DNA of 64,000 nt from Celeribacter baekdonensis (GTDB lineage Bacteria > Pseudomonadota > Alphaproteobacteria > Rhodobacterales > Rhodobacteraceae). Within the stretch, counting starts at the first letter, position 1. Each line of letters starts with the position of its first letter. Of this stretch, positions 16,047 to 26,570 are shown one piece after another. Below the pieces are notes generated by a model. The model was not told the DNA's origin. It saw only the letters and a program-made list of their open reading frames with translations, and did not search any database. Where the stretch lies: NCBI RefSeq assembly GCF_003047105.1, contig NZ_CP028475.1, positions 2,294,001-2,358,000 on the forward strand. The letters are read 5' to 3'. The position numbers and the translations under genes were made by a program.

Positions 16047-16745
16047 TCAATTGCCAGTCGCGGAGTCCACAGCAATGGAAACGCCCGGGCCCATCGAAGA
16101 GGACACGGAGACTTTCTGCATGTAAGCGCCTTTTGCGCCGGTCGGCTTGGCTTTTTGAACTGCATCCACGAAAGCGCGGATGTTTTCGGCCAGTTGCTCG
16201 GCGGAGAAGGAGGCTTTGCCAACGCCTGCGTGCACAACGCCGGCTTTCTCTGCTTTGAACTGAACTTCGCCACCTTTGGCTGCTTCCACGGCTGCTTTCA
16301 CGTCCATGGTCACGGTGCCAATTTTCGGGTTCGGCATCAGGTTGCGCGGACCAAGGATTTTACCAAGGCGACCCACGATCGGCATCATGTCCGGGGTTGC
16401 AATGCAACGGTCGAACTCGATTTTGCCGGACTGAATGGTCTCCATCAGATCCTCTGCGCCAACGATGTCAGCGCCAGCGGCGGTGGCTTCGTCTGCTTTC
16501 GGACCACGGGCAAACACGGCCACGCGGACGGTTTTACCAGTGCCGTTCGGCAAGGTCACAACGCCGCGAACCATTTGGTCTGCGTGACGCGGATCAACAC
16601 CGAGGTTCAGCGCGATTTCGACGGTTTCGTCAAATTTCGCGGTTGCGTTGGATTTGACCAATGCCACGGCGTCTTCGACGGTGATGTTTTCTTTGCCTGC
16701 GAATGCTGCACGGGCTGCAACGGTGCGTTTACCAAACTTAGCCAT
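16047..16745 (-). CDS. rplA: 50S ribosomal protein L1
   Basis: L1 stalk protein of 232 residues with both alpha/beta domains; the conserved signature around [21 protein letters not shown] is near residues 125-145. Its ATG shares one base with the rplK stop (TAATG), so the two are translationally coupled. L1 is the usual translational repressor of the rplKA mRNA. Confidence 0.98.
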   Translation of the reverse strand: MAKFGKRTVAARAAFAGKENITVEDAVALVKSNATAKFDETVEIALNLGVDPRHADQMVRGVVTLPNGTGKTVRVAVFARGPKADEATAAGADIVGAEDLMETIQSGKIEFDRCIATPDMMPIVGRLGKILGPRNLMPNPKIGTVTMDVKAAVEAAKGGEVQFKAEKAGVVHAGVGKASFSAEQLAENIRAFVDAVQKAKPTGAKGAYMQKVSVSSSMGPGVSIAVDSATGN

Positions 16746-17170
16746 TACTTCACCTCGATGCCCATAGAACGTGCAGAACCGAGGATGATTTTCATCGCCG
16801 CTTCGACGTCGTTTGCGTTCAGGTCTTTCATTTTCGCTTCTGCGATCTCACGCACCTGAGCCAAGGTCACGGTGCCGGCAGTGGTGCGACCCGGGGTTTT
16901 GGAACCGGAGGTCAGTTTTGCCGCTTTTTTCAGGAAGTAGGACGCCGGGGACGTCTTGATGTCCATGGTGAAGGACTTGTCCTGATAGTAGGTGATCACG
17001 GTGGGGCACGGCGCGCCGGGCTCCATGTCCTGTGTCTTGGCGTTGAACGCCTTACAGAATTCCATGATGTTGATGCCGCGCTGACCAAGCGCCGGACCCA
17101 CGGGCGGGGACGGGTTTGCTTTGCCTGCGGGCACTTGCAGCTTGAGGCTGCCCACGAGTTTTTTAGCCAT
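16745..17170 (-). CDS. rplK: 50S ribosomal protein L11
   Basis: GTPase-associated-centre protein, 141 residues. The N-terminal domain has the [22 protein letters not shown] signature near residues 21-43, and the C-terminal rRNA-binding domain ends [10 protein letters not shown]. It is first gene of the rplKA pair and lies 126 nt downstream of nusG. Confidence 0.98.
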   Translation of the reverse strand: MAKKLVGSLKLQVPAGKANPSPPVGPALGQRGINIMEFCKAFNAKTQDMEPGAPCPTVITYYQDKSFTMDIKTSPASYFLKKAAKLTSGSKTPGRTTAGTVTLAQVREIAEAKMKDLNANDVEAAMKIILGSARSMGIEVK

Positions 17171-17195
17171 TGGCTTTTTCCTTTTCCAACCCCCA

Positions 17196-17209
17196 TGAGA
17201 CGCGTCTCA
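17196..17209. repeat. 14-bp perfect palindrome in the nusG-rplK spacer
   Basis: TGAGACGCGTCTCA reads the same on both strands and lies 26 nt upstream of the rplK start. It could form a small hairpin in the leader or be a dimeric protein-binding site. No function is known to me. Confidence 0.45.
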
Positions 17210-17296
17210 CGAGGAACTTTGTTGTGTGGTCTGACTTGGAACGCGCGCGCCCCGCCTCTCCCACAAGAATGTCACACCCGAGGGATGCAACGTCAT

Positions 17297-17830
17297 TCAG
17301 GGCCGTTTATTGACCTGAGTGAATTCCAATTCGACCGGGGTGGCCCGGCCAAAGATCGACACCGACACTTTGAGGCGCTGGCTGGCTTCGTCGACTTCTT
17401 CGACCATACCGTCAAAGCCTTCGAACGCACCTTCGCCCACGGACACCTGTTCACCCACTTCGAAGGTGATGGTGTTGCGCGGTGCCTCAGCACCCTCTTC
17501 GACGCGACCCAAGATGGCCTCAACCTCAGAATCGCGCATCGGCATCGGCTTGCCAAAGGAGCCCAAGAACCCGGTGACCCGGTTGATCGAGTTGATCAGG
17601 TGGTAGCCCTGATCGGTCATTTCCATCCGCACGAGCACATAGCCCGGCATGAAACGCCGCTCGACGGTCACTTTTTTGCCCCGGCGCACTTCGATGACCT
17701 CTTCGGTCGGCACCAAAACTTCTTCGATCTGATCCTGAAGGCCCTTTTCTTCCACAGCAATCCGGATCGCTTCGGCGATTTTTTTCTCGAAGTTCGAGAG
17801 AACGCTCACCGAGTACCAACGCTTTGCCAT
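17297..17830 (-). CDS. nusG: Transcription elongation/antitermination factor NusG
   Basis: 177 residues. The NGN domain (RWYSVSVLSNFEKKIAEAI...) covers residues about 4-115 and contains the RRFMPGYVLVRMEM strand; the C-terminal KOW domain (EGAFEGFDGMVEEVDEASQRL) is near 128-160. NusG couples RNA polymerase to Rho or ribosomal S10. The 238-nt secE-nusG spacer is unusually long and has a poor promoter-like pair (TATAGA at 17967-17972) but no gene. Confidence 0.97.
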   Translation of the reverse strand: MAKRWYSVSVLSNFEKKIAEAIRIAVEEKGLQDQIEEVLVPTEEVIEVRRGKKVTVERRFMPGYVLVRMEMTDQGYHLINSINRVTGFLGSFGKPMPMRDSEVEAILGRVEEGAEAPRNTITFEVGEQVSVGEGAFEGFDGMVEEVDEASQRLKVSVSIFGRATPVELEFTQVNKRP

Positions 17831-18068
17831 GGTGCTTTTGCCTTTTCTTGCTCCAACCCTGCGGGCCAGATGTCGTTAAATGTCATGCACATGCGTGCTC
17901 GCCCCGGAACAATAAAGCGGCGCACAACTCGAATCGCTGCACGCCCGTCCAGAAGATTGCGCCCGCTCTATAGCCTCAGGCGCGTAAGTTCAACCCTTTA
18001 GGCGTTCAGATCGCCCCACCTCCGCATACAGTCACTGCACACGAAGGATGGCGGAGCGCCCGCGCCTA

Positions 18069-18269
18069 TTAGCCGAAAAGGCCCAAGAAGCCCTGAAGGC
18101 CAAAGCGGATGCCGAGATCGACGAGGAAAAAGAACGTCCCCACAAGGGCGGCCATCACGAACACCATCATCGTGGTCAACAAGACCTCGCGGCGGGTCGG
18201 CCAGACGATTTTGGTCACCTCAGCGCGAACTTGCTGAATGAACTGAAGCGGATTTGTTTTCGTGGCCAT
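18069..18269 (-). CDS. secE: Preprotein translocase subunit SecE
   Basis: Essential SecYEG subunit in the short one-helix form (66 residues): an amphipathic surface helix (NPLQFIQQVRAEVTKIVWP, residues about 6-24) followed by a single transmembrane helix at about 33-55. The in-frame ORF extends 56 residues upstream, but the conserved SecE start is the Met at 18269. It lies between tRNA-Trp and nusG, the classical position. Confidence 0.95.
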   Translation of the reverse strand: MATKTNPLQFIQQVRAEVTKIVWPTRREVLLTTMMVFVMAALVGTFFFLVDLGIRFGLQGFLGLFG

Positions 18270-18425
18270 TGTAATGTCCTGAACTCTCTTGGTCTTGGCG
18301 CATCTACGCCACAGCGGAACGGATTTCAACCCCGAAGGCACGAAAGACAACGCCCGCCCTGCTCCGGCCCCGCTTGTATGGCAGCGGCGCGCAGGCCGAA
18401 GGCGATCATCGTCATATATGGAAAG

Positions 18426-18501
18426 TGGCAGGGGCACACAGACTCGAACTGTGGGCCTACGGTTTTGGAGACCGTCGCTCTACCAACTGAGCTATACCCC
18501 T
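18426..18501 (-). tRNA. tRNA-Trp (anticodon CCA)
   Basis: A 76-nt cloverleaf with encoded 3' CCA. The 7-bp acceptor stem AGGGGTA/TGCCCCT includes one G-T pair. The D arm (GCTCAGTTGGTAGAGC), the anticodon arm with loop CTCCAAA, and the T arm around GTTCGAGTC are all intact. The anticodon CCA reads UGG. It stands 156 nt upstream of secE on the same strand and is likely to be co-transcribed with it. Confidence 0.97.
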
Positions 18502-18514
18502 AAGGCCGAGGTGG

Positions 18515-18543
18515 GAAATACGAAAGGCGCGCTCGCTTTGCAA
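18515..18543 (-). promoter_or_regulatory. Promoter of tRNA-Trp / secE
   Basis: TTGCAA (18538-18543), a 17-nt spacer and TATTTC (18515-18520) on the minus strand place the transcription start a few bases before the tRNA 5' end at 18501. Confidence 0.5.
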
Positions 18544-18772
18544 GTCGAAAAAGTCGATTGCGGTGAAAAGGCAGTGCTGTTCTTTGACTGCCTCCGTCAA
18601 AAAGGCCGAGAGACGCGCGTAAAACAGGCGCTCATACGCCTCAACAGAAGAGGCACGGGCTGGCTTCTGGCGATCTTTCAGAACGCCCCTGAAGCCGACC
18701 GTCGAATCTCATGCGCCACTGCAATCGGGACCACCTTTTTATCTGCGGCGGATGTTGTTTATTCCCAAACAA
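18544..18772. other. Gene-free stretch between tRNA-Trp and the tuf terminator
   Basis: Together with the promoter and repeat region around it, this is a 434-nt interval without a gene. I see no reading frame with a plausible ribosome binding site and no recognisable RNA. Confidence 0.6.
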
Positions 18773-18798
18773 AAAGGCCCCGCTTTTGCGAGGCCTTT
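18773..18798 (-). terminator. Rho-independent terminator after tuf copy 2
   Basis: Stem AAAGGCCTCGC/GCGGGGCCTTT (one G-T pair) with a TTTTTGTTT tail on the minus strand. It lies about 140 nt beyond the tuf stop codon, on the far side of the tandem repeat at 18833-18957. Confidence 0.75.
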
Positions 18799-18832
18799 CT
18801 ATGCGATCAATCACTTGCGTGACTTATGCGAT

Positions 18833-18935
18833 CTTACTCAACGATCTTCGACACACCATATTCGTGTGCGTCTCGGGATCATTGCTTACTCAACGATCTT
18901 CGACACACCATATTCGTGCGTCTCGGGATCATTGC

Positions 18936-18957
<22 letters not shown>
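18833..18957. repeat. Tandem repeat made from the 3' end of tuf (2.5 copies)
   Basis: Unit 1 is 18833-18884 (52 bp), unit 2 is 18885-18934 (50 bp) and a third, partial unit, 18935-18957, is the real 3' end of tuf. Each unit begins with the last 23 bases of tuf including the stop codon, followed by about 28 bases not found in tuf. Units 1 and 2 differ only by one extra GT dinucleotide. The extra tails are not translated because the first stop is that of tuf. Confidence 0.9.
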
Positions 18958-20111
<1,154 letters not shown>

Positions 20112-20168
20112 ATCGAGGCGCCTCTTGGTTTGACTGGGTCGGTCAAGACCCGAATTAACATCGCGGGC

Positions 20169-20197
20169 TAGTTATTGGCTCTGGAGAGGAAAATCAA
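20169..20197 (-). promoter_or_regulatory. Promoter of tuf copy 2
   Basis: TTGATT (20192-20197), 17-nt spacer, TAACTA (20169-20174) on the minus strand, about 60 nt before the tuf start. Confidence 0.45.
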
Positions 20198-20200
20198 GCG

Positions 20201-20851
20201 TCAGTTGCTCTTTGTGGCATTTGGTGGCTCAGGAACCGCATCTGGCGCAAGGACCGCAAGGGCAGCCTTGGCCTCGTCAGCGTCCGAGGTTTCGGGAGCG
20301 ACAGGATCAATGCCAAACCACTCCCCATTTTCCAACAACCACCGCTCAACCTTTAAGGCTGCATTCCGGGTCAGGATATCGAGCTGTTCCTCTTTCGTGC
20401 GCGTCAGGCCTGAGCCAATAAGTGTCTCGCCCGACAGGCTTTCAAACACCGTCAAAAGTTTGGGCTTATCGGTGAGTTTTTTGTCCTGCGCGTCATCCCA
20501 AATGTTGACCGACAGCACGAGCACGGATTTGGGCGTAAACAGCACCGGAATCCCCGGTGCAGCAAGGCCATAGGCGTCCACTTTGATGCCGATGTGATAG
20601 AGCTTGTCGCCGTCATAGCGACCAAACCGCGCCTGCATCGCCGCTTTCAACGCGGTCTCGACCTCATCCTCCGTCGCATTGCGTGAGAACGGCGCCTTTT
20701 GCATATCTGTCGCCACCACGACGTTGTGGCCAAAGGCAAAATCCCCGAGATTCACCAGCGGCGTGTCTTCGGTCACCATTTTGGCGTCACTACAGGCGAC
20801 CAGCGTCAAAAGAGACAGTCCGACAACAGCGCGACGAGCAAGTGAGATCAC
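20201..20851 (-). CDS. Putative lipoprotein of unknown function
   Basis: 216 residues with a lipoprotein signal: basic start, hydrophobic stretch and lipobox LVAC with the lipidated Cys at position 20. The mature part is mixed alpha/beta with no motif that I recognise; it ends in an Ala/Pro/Asp-rich tail. The start is a GTG preceded by GGAGG at good distance. Asp does not follow the Cys directly (it is Ser), so outer-membrane sorting would be predicted. It stands between the M48 gene (68 nt away) and tuf. Confidence 0.75.
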   Translation of the reverse strand: MISLARRAVVGLSLLTLVACSDAKMVTEDTPLVNLGDFAFGHNVVVATDMQKAPFSRNATEDEVETALKAAMQARFGRYDGDKLYHIGIKVDAYGLAAPGIPVLFTPKSVLVLSVNIWDDAQDKKLTDKPKLLTVFESLSGETLIGSGLTRTKEEQLDILTRNAALKVERWLLENGEWFGIDPVAPETSDADEAKAALAVLAPDAVPEPPNATKSN

Positions 20852-20919
20852 AGGGTATCCTCCAAATTGGGTCTAGATCACGACTAAAGGCAAACGCCGC
20901 CTCACGCAATGTTTGGTCC

Positions 20920-22086
20920 TTAATCGCAAATTTGGCGCAACCGCTGCCACGCCATGTTCGACATAAACGGCACACCGTCATCGACATAAGATTCGGCCGC
21001 CGCCTGCGCCCGCGTCACACGATCGCCAAGCTGCGGATGACTGGCAAGATGCGAGGCAAGACCTTCGCTATCGCCATATTCGGCTTTGAGCCGTTCAAAC
21101 AATGGCGCAAGCGCGCCGGGCGAAATGCCCGCACGCGGCAGCATCTCATGCGCATAACTATCAGCGGCACTTTCCGCCGCTTGGCTGTACTGTGCATTGA
21201 CCAATTGATTGGCCCCCATCAACACCATCGTGCCACCGGCGAAATCCCCAAACACCAAAGAGAGCACGCCAAAGGTGCCGACCGAGCGCAAAGCATGACG
21301 GGTGGGATCACGGTGATCGACATGGCCCATTTCATGCGCAATGACGGCCGCGACCTCATCGGGTGATTCCGCCGCATCTATCAACCCGCGCATGACCACG
21401 ATGCGCCCTCCGGGCAAAGCAAAGGCATTGACCATATCGAAATCCAATACGGTCAACTGCACCGCATCCGAAGCAAGTGTGGAGGCCGCGAGCAATTTGG
21501 TTTCCATCTGCTCTAACGCCGCGAGTCCCTGTTCGTTCTCGCATTCCCCCAGCGGCACAAACCCTCCCGAAAACGCCTCGCGCACCTGTTGATAGGCCTT
21601 CTCGCCCAGCGCCCGTTCACCTTCGATGGGCAAAAGCGTGGCCAATTGATCGGCAATCAACGGGATCAGGAAAAACACGATCAGCGCCACAGAGGCAATG
21701 GCCCCCGCAATCAACCCCATCAAACGCCCACGCCCGGTGGCAGGTGCTCGACGCCGCAGCGACGGCGCGCGCGCTTCAATCTCGTGCAACAAAACAGTGT
21801 CGCGCACATACAGTCGCGCCGTGGGCGTCATCACATTGGTGAACACACCCAAACGCGCCGGGCCCCAACGTAGCTTGGTCTGCCCTTCAACATAGCGCAG
21901 ATGCGACAGTGGCCAGGTCCATGTCTGCACTTGCCCCGTGTCATCGGTGTAGGACAAAGACACCCCCGCCTCATTGGAACGGACTTGCACATAGACCTCA
22001 TGACGATGCGCGCTTTCGCCATCAACGAAATCGCAAAGCACCCCTTCGGGTATTGGCCCCCAGGGGCTGCGCACGGCCCCGGTCAT
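20920..22086 (-). CDS. M48-family membrane zinc metalloprotease
   Basis: 388 residues. The N-terminal 110 residues form an uncharacterised, soluble beta-rich domain. A transmembrane segment follows at about 125-150 (LMGLIAGAIASVALIVFFL). The peptidase domain has HEMGH near residues 250-254 and a downstream ESAADSYAHEML near 306 giving the third zinc ligand. This resembles BepA/HtpX-type enzymes in M48, but the location of the catalytic domain (periplasm or cytosol) is uncertain. Its ATG overlaps the stop of the YjgN-like gene (ATGA), so the two are coupled. Confidence 0.88.
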   Translation of the reverse strand: MTGAVRSPWGPIPEGVLCDFVDGESAHRHEVYVQVRSNEAGVSLSYTDDTGQVQTWTWPLSHLRYVEGQTKLRWGPARLGVFTNVMTPTARLYVRDTVLLHEIEARAPSLRRRAPATGRGRLMGLIAGAIASVALIVFFLIPLIADQLATLLPIEGERALGEKAYQQVREAFSGGFVPLGECENEQGLAALEQMETKLLAASTLASDAVQLTVLDFDMVNAFALPGGRIVVMRGLIDAAESPDEVAAVIAHEMGHVDHRDPTRHALRSVGTFGVLSLVFGDFAGGTMVLMGANQLVNAQYSQAAESAADSYAHEMLPRAGISPGALAPLFERLKAEYGDSEGLASHLASHPQLGDRVTRAQAAAESYVDDGVPFMSNMAWQRLRQICD

Positions 22087-23330
22087 ATCGCGGCTCCCAA
22101 ATCAAACGCTTCGGCCATGCCTTCGGCTTCTCCGGCCTCATCACGGGCACGTTGCGCGATCTCGCAAAGATGTTCGCCCCCGGTCAGGGTCAGCGTTTCG
22201 GCATAATGCCGCCACACCGGGAACAGCACAAAGGTTTGGCGAAACACCGAGAAAAACAACAATGTCGACATGTAGATAAAGATCGCAAAGAACACGCCCA
22301 CTTCGGCTGAGGGCATCCCATCCCCCCCCAACCCCGAGCCATCCGAGACCGCGCCGGTGGCAAACAGGCCAAAGTCGCGCAGGCCGGGAAACACCAGAAC
22401 CAAAACGCCAGAGGCAACACCCGCCACGGCCAAAGAGGCCAAAGTGGTGAACAGGTTGGTCAGGATATAGCCCGCAAAATTCAGCCAAAGAATGCGTGGA
22501 AAAGACGCGGTGGAAATCAGACCCACCCCGCCTGCGGTTTTGTGATTGGCCATGTAGCGCAGGGCAACGACACGGTAGCGGGTGTAGAAAAATAGACCGC
22601 CAAAAATCGCGACAATGGATAGAAGCGGCACCAGCCCAACCCAAACAGATAGTGCGGATTCCTCGCCTGCGGCAAACCAGGCCGCTCCGACGATGGCCCC
22701 AAGAATGAACCAAAAAGAGATCAAAACCGGCAAAAACGGTTTGATCAACCCGGTCCAACGCCCGCCTTGGTTCAGCCTCTGAGTGCCAAAAAACGTCCGA
22801 TCCGTGCGGAATTTTTCAAGCTTGAAAGTCATGCGCGGCCACAGAAAGCCCATAGTGATCAGCGTCAAAAACAACTGACCCATGGCATAAAGGGTGTATC
22901 TCCCTGCCGCCGGTTCAAGCGCAAAGCGAATGCCGCGCCACCGTGTGCGCGCATAAACATAGCGTTTGGCACGATATGAGGCGAAATACATCAGCGGAAT
23001 GGCAAGGACAGCGGCAATGACATAGGCCTCATATTCCTCTTGGAACAACGCGAAAGAGGCATAGACCAAGATCAGCGCCACAACCCCGATCAACAGGGCC
23101 AAGATCACCAAAGCGATGAGAAATCCGGTAAATTTCTCAATGCCCTTGCCGACATATTCCAACGGCGTGCGATCCGGGCGAATGGCCGACCAAAAATGCC
23201 GCCGCAGCCGGGTTTTCATCCAGAACCGATAAAACCCCAGCGTCACCACCGACAGAGCGGCCGTCCAGATCGAGAGCGACAAGAGCGGAACAACGCGGCC
23301 CTCGACATCGGTTTTCAAAAGCTGCGCCAT
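22083..23330 (-). CDS. DUF898 / YjgN-family membrane protein
   Basis: 415 residues with about seven or more hydrophobic segments. The family hallmark of two similar halves is visible, with RFWMKTRLRRHFWSAI near 35-50 and RYMANHKTAGG near 255. The start is polar (MAQLLKTDVEGR). Its function is unknown in all bacteria I know of. It is 34 nt downstream of parC and translationally coupled to the M48 protease behind it. A run of eight Cs at 22322-22329 lies within the gene and does not break the frame. Confidence 0.85.
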   Translation of the reverse strand: MAQLLKTDVEGRVVPLLSLSIWTAALSVVTLGFYRFWMKTRLRRHFWSAIRPDRTPLEYVGKGIEKFTGFLIALVILALLIGVVALILVYASFALFQEEYEAYVIAAVLAIPLMYFASYRAKRYVYARTRWRGIRFALEPAAGRYTLYAMGQLFLTLITMGFLWPRMTFKLEKFRTDRTFFGTQRLNQGGRWTGLIKPFLPVLISFWFILGAIVGAAWFAAGEESALSVWVGLVPLLSIVAIFGGLFFYTRYRVVALRYMANHKTAGGVGLISTASFPRILWLNFAGYILTNLFTTLASLAVAGVASGVLVLVFPGLRDFGLFATGAVSDGSGLGGDGMPSAEVGVFFAIFIYMSTLLFFSVFRQTFVLFPVWRHYAETLTLTGGEHLCEIAQRARDEAGEAEGMAEAFDLGAAI

Positions 23331-23364
23331 ACCCCGGCCCTCTCGTTACGCCCCGTTTCGGAGC

Positions 23365-25722
23365 TTAACCAAACTTATTATCGCGTGGAAAACCATGCGG
23401 CGGCTGTTTGCCAATGCCCGCACGTTTGCTCAGCCATTGCGACAGGTCTTTCTCGGTGCGCGTGTTGCCCCCGCCCATGGTCCAACTCAGCCCCTCCTCC
23501 CACTTAAACGTGGTCAAATCGGACAGGCCGCCATCAAGTTCCAAAAGCCCCTGCGCGCCGCGGGCTTGGTTGTATTTCTGCAACCGCACACCCTTGCCAC
23601 GGTTCAGTTCCGGCACTTCGGCAATCGGGAACACAATGAACCGACGGTTTTGCGACATGACGGCGACGTGATCGCCCTGCACCCGACGCACCACGGCGGC
23701 CAGTTCGCCATCTTTGACGTTGAGCACCTGTTTGCCAGAGCGGGTCTGGGCCACCACCTCTTTTTCGGGGATGACAAAGCCATTGCCGGCATTGGAGGCG
23801 ACAATCAATTTGCCCTCAGGATCGTGGACGAAAATATCGACGATCTCCACCTCATTCGGCAGATCCACCATCAGGCGCACAGGTTCACCCATGCCACGCC
23901 CGCCCGGAAGACCGGCACCCGAGAGCGTATAGAATCGCCCGTTGGAGCCCATCATCAAAAGCCGATCCGTGGTTTCCGCATGGAAACAGAAGCGCGGCCC
24001 ATCGCCGTCTTTGAATTTCAACTCGCGCGTCAGGTCAATGTGACCCGACATGGCGCGAATCCAGCCCATTTGCGAACAGACCACCGTGATCGGCTCACGT
24101 TCGATCATCGCCTCAAGCGGCACATCCTCGACCTCGGCGGCCTCGGCAAATTGCGACAGGCGCATGCCACGGGCATAGTCTTTACCGAATTTCTTTTTGG
24201 TCTCTTTCAATTCCTCTGAAATGCGGTCCCACTGCATGACCTCGCTGTCCAACAGCGCATGAAGCCCGGCCTTTTCCGCCCGCAACGCATCGCGTTCCTT
24301 GATCAGCTCGATCTCTTCGAGACGCCGCAACGACCGCAGGCGCATGTTGAGGATCGCCTCGGCCTGCACCTCGGTCAACTCCCCCGCGCCCTCTTTGGCG
24401 GGCAACGGCGAGACGTAGTCTTTTTCCGACATGGCGCGGGCGTGATCTACGCCCCAGTTCTCCGCCATCAACGCCGCTTTTGGGTCATCATCATAGCGGA
24501 TGATGTCAATCACCCGGTCGAGATTGAGGAAAGCGATGATAAAGCCTTCGAGCACCTCAAGACGATGGTCGATCTTTTCCAAACGGTGCTGGGAGCGGCG
24601 TTGCAACACCACGCGACGGTGATCAAGCCAAGCGCGCAGCACTTCTTTGAGCGAACAGACTTTCGGCGTGCGCCCGTCGATCAGCACATTCATGTTGAGC
24701 GAAAACCGCGTCTCCAGATCGGAATTGCGGAACAGCGTGTTCATCAACACCTCAGGCAGGACGTTTTTGGATTTCGGCTCCAAAATCACCCGGATGTCCT
24801 CGGCACTCTCGTCGCGCACATCGCCCAGAATCGGCACTTTTTTGGTCTGGATCAGCTCGGCGAGTTTTTCGATCAGCTTGGATTTTTGAACCTGATAAGG
24901 GATTTCGGTGATGACAATCTGCCATTGCCCGCGCCCCAGATCCTCAACCTCCCATTTCGCCCGCACCCGAAACGACCCGCGCCCGGTGGCGTAGGTTTTC
25001 ATCATGCTTTCGCGCGGCTCGACAATGACGCCGCCGGTGGGGAAATCCGGGCCTTTGACATAGTTCAAAAGCGTCTCGTCGCGCACATCCGGCGTTTTGA
25101 TCATGTGCAGCGAAGCATCAATCAGCTCGGAAATATTATGCGGCGGAATATTCGTCGCCATACCCACCGCAATACCGCTTGAGCCATTGGCCAAAAGGTT
25201 TGGAAAGGCGGCGGGCAACACTTCGGGTTCGCGCAGCGTGCCATCATAGTTGTCGCGAAAATCAACCGCATCCTCGGCCAGACCTTCCAACAAAGCCTCT
25301 GCCGCGATGGTCATCCGCGCCTCAGTATACCGCGAGGCCGCCGGGTTATCGCCGTCGATATTGCCAAAGTTCCCCTGACCATCGACCAGCGGATAGCGGA
25401 CGTTAAAATCCTGCGCCAAACGCGCCATGGCGTCATAAATCGCCATATCGCCATGCGGGTGATAGTTCCCCATCACGTCACCAGAGATTTTCGCCGATTT
25501 ACGGAAACCGCCGCCGGATGAGAGGCGCAATTCGCGCATCGCGTAGAGAATGCGCCGATGCACCGGCTTCAACCCATCGCGCGCGTCGGGCAGCGCCCGA
25601 TGCATGATGGTCGAAAGCGCATAGGTCAGGTAGCGATCGCCAATGGCTTGGCGAAGCGATTCTGAAAAATCAGTCGGGGGCGTGCCACCTGCGGGCGGGT
25701 CTTGGGTCAAATCACTGCTCAT
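23365..25722 (-). CDS. parC: DNA topoisomerase IV subunit A
   Basis: 785 residues from the chosen Met at 25722; an upstream in-frame start at 25794 adds 24 non-conserved residues. The winged-helix part has [17 protein letters not shown] near 43-59, and the catalytic Tyr is at about 132 (ASRYTEARM). The C-terminal beta-propeller is shorter than in GyrA and lacks a GyrA box, which supports ParC. In the quinolone region ([12 protein letters not shown], about 88-99) the site equal to E. coli Ser80 is Met. parC decatenates daughter chromosomes together with ParE (not in the window). Confidence 0.93.
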   Translation of the reverse strand: MSSDLTQDPPAGGTPPTDFSESLRQAIGDRYLTYALSTIMHRALPDARDGLKPVHRRILYAMRELRLSSGGGFRKSAKISGDVMGNYHPHGDMAIYDAMARLAQDFNVRYPLVDGQGNFGNIDGDNPAASRYTEARMTIAAEALLEGLAEDAVDFRDNYDGTLREPEVLPAAFPNLLANGSSGIAVGMATNIPPHNISELIDASLHMIKTPDVRDETLLNYVKGPDFPTGGVIVEPRESMMKTYATGRGSFRVRAKWEVEDLGRGQWQIVITEIPYQVQKSKLIEKLAELIQTKKVPILGDVRDESAEDIRVILEPKSKNVLPEVLMNTLFRNSDLETRFSLNMNVLIDGRTPKVCSLKEVLRAWLDHRRVVLQRRSQHRLEKIDHRLEVLEGFIIAFLNLDRVIDIIRYDDDPKAALMAENWGVDHARAMSEKDYVSPLPAKEGAGELTEVQAEAILNMRLRSLRRLEEIELIKERDALRAEKAGLHALLDSEVMQWDRISEELKETKKKFGKDYARGMRLSQFAEAAEVEDVPLEAMIEREPITVVCSQMGWIRAMSGHIDLTRELKFKDGDGPRFCFHAETTDRLLMMGSNGRFYTLSGAGLPGGRGMGEPVRLMVDLPNEVEIVDIFVHDPEGKLIVASNAGNGFVIPEKEVVAQTRSGKQVLNVKDGELAAVVRRVQGDHVAVMSQNRRFIVFPIAEVPELNRGKGVRLQKYNQARGAQGLLELDGGLSDLTTFKWEEGLSWTMGGGNTRTEKDLSQWLSKRAGIGKQPPHGFPRDNKFG

Positions 25723-25884
25723 GTGTCGATGAATAGCGCCCACCTCGCCCCCCGGCAAGCGCGTCTCGCGTGCCCCGCGGGCAACGTCGCACATCTTAGG
25801 CGGACCAATGGCGCAGTTTTCCCCGTATCACGCCTGCGAATCGCGTAGTATGGGACGGGTAACAAGTGTTTTGGGGGAAACGAT

Positions 25885-26490
25885 ATGCTGCGTCTGTTGG
25901 CGATAACTTTCGTTGGGCTTTGGGCGGCCCTTATGGTGTTTGGGCGGGATTTGTCCGCCGAAGAACTGGCACAACTTGAGCTGAGGCGCGCCGAAAAGGT
26001 CTCTGTCCTTACCAGCCTATCCGAGACTTGGAATGAGGCTTTTGGCGCTGATCGCAAACGTCAGGGTGCCTATGTCCCAACTCTGGCTGAACTGAACGCA
26101 CAAAAGGCCTTGTTGCCCGCCCGCCTTGCGCCCGAGACAAAAGACGATGCGACCCAAGACGCGATGGTGCAGCTTGCAAGCTTTAGCGACACACCGGCGC
26201 ATACCGTTGCCACCGCCACAACCCGCGTGAGCAACCCCGAAAAACTGGCCGGTTTGTTGCAGCCCGCCCCCATGGATGCGCCCGAATTGGACCTACGTGA
26301 AGTGACCGCCACACGCGTCAACGTCCGCTCCGGCCCCTCCACCAACAACGAGGTTCTGGGACAGGTGCATTTTGCCGAGATCGTTCAGGTGCTCTCTCCG
26401 GTTGAGAACGGTTGGGTCGAAATTTCCGTCGAGGGCGATGGCGTATCGGGCTATATGTCGGCCAATTTCCTACGCGACTTGACGCAATAA
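25885..26490 (+). CDS. Exported SH3b-domain protein
   Basis: 201 residues with an N-terminal signal or anchor helix (residues 2-20), a low-complexity middle and a C-terminal bacterial SH3 domain at about 137-200, recognised by TRVNVRSGPSTNNEVLGQV and ending GYMSANFLRDL. Such domains usually bind peptidoglycan in the periplasm; no enzyme domain is attached. A terminator hairpin follows 48 nt after the stop codon. Confidence 0.8.
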   Translation: MLRLLAITFVGLWAALMVFGRDLSAEELAQLELRRAEKVSVLTSLSETWNEAFGADRKRQGAYVPTLAELNAQKALLPARLAPETKDDATQDAMVQLASFSDTPAHTVATATTRVSNPEKLAGLLQPAPMDAPELDLREVTATRVNVRSGPSTNNEVLGQVHFAEIVQVLSPVENGWVEISVEGDGVSGYMSANFLRDLTQ

Positions 26491-26538
26491 CCCGAACCTG
26501 TTTGCAAAAGCGACTTTCCCCTTTTGCCTTTGCGCTCT

Positions 26539-26569
26539 AAGCCTTTTGCATCCACGCAAAAGGCTTTTT
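26539..26569 (+). terminator. Terminator-like hairpin that contains the next ribosome binding site
   Basis: A perfect 11-bp stem (26539-26549 with 26556-26566), 6-nt loop and a T-run ending one base before the ATG of the SDR gene. It fits a rho-independent terminator for the SH3 gene. The right arm includes AAAAGG, the only Shine-Dalgarno candidate for the SDR gene. Confidence 0.7.
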
Positions 26570-26570
26570 C

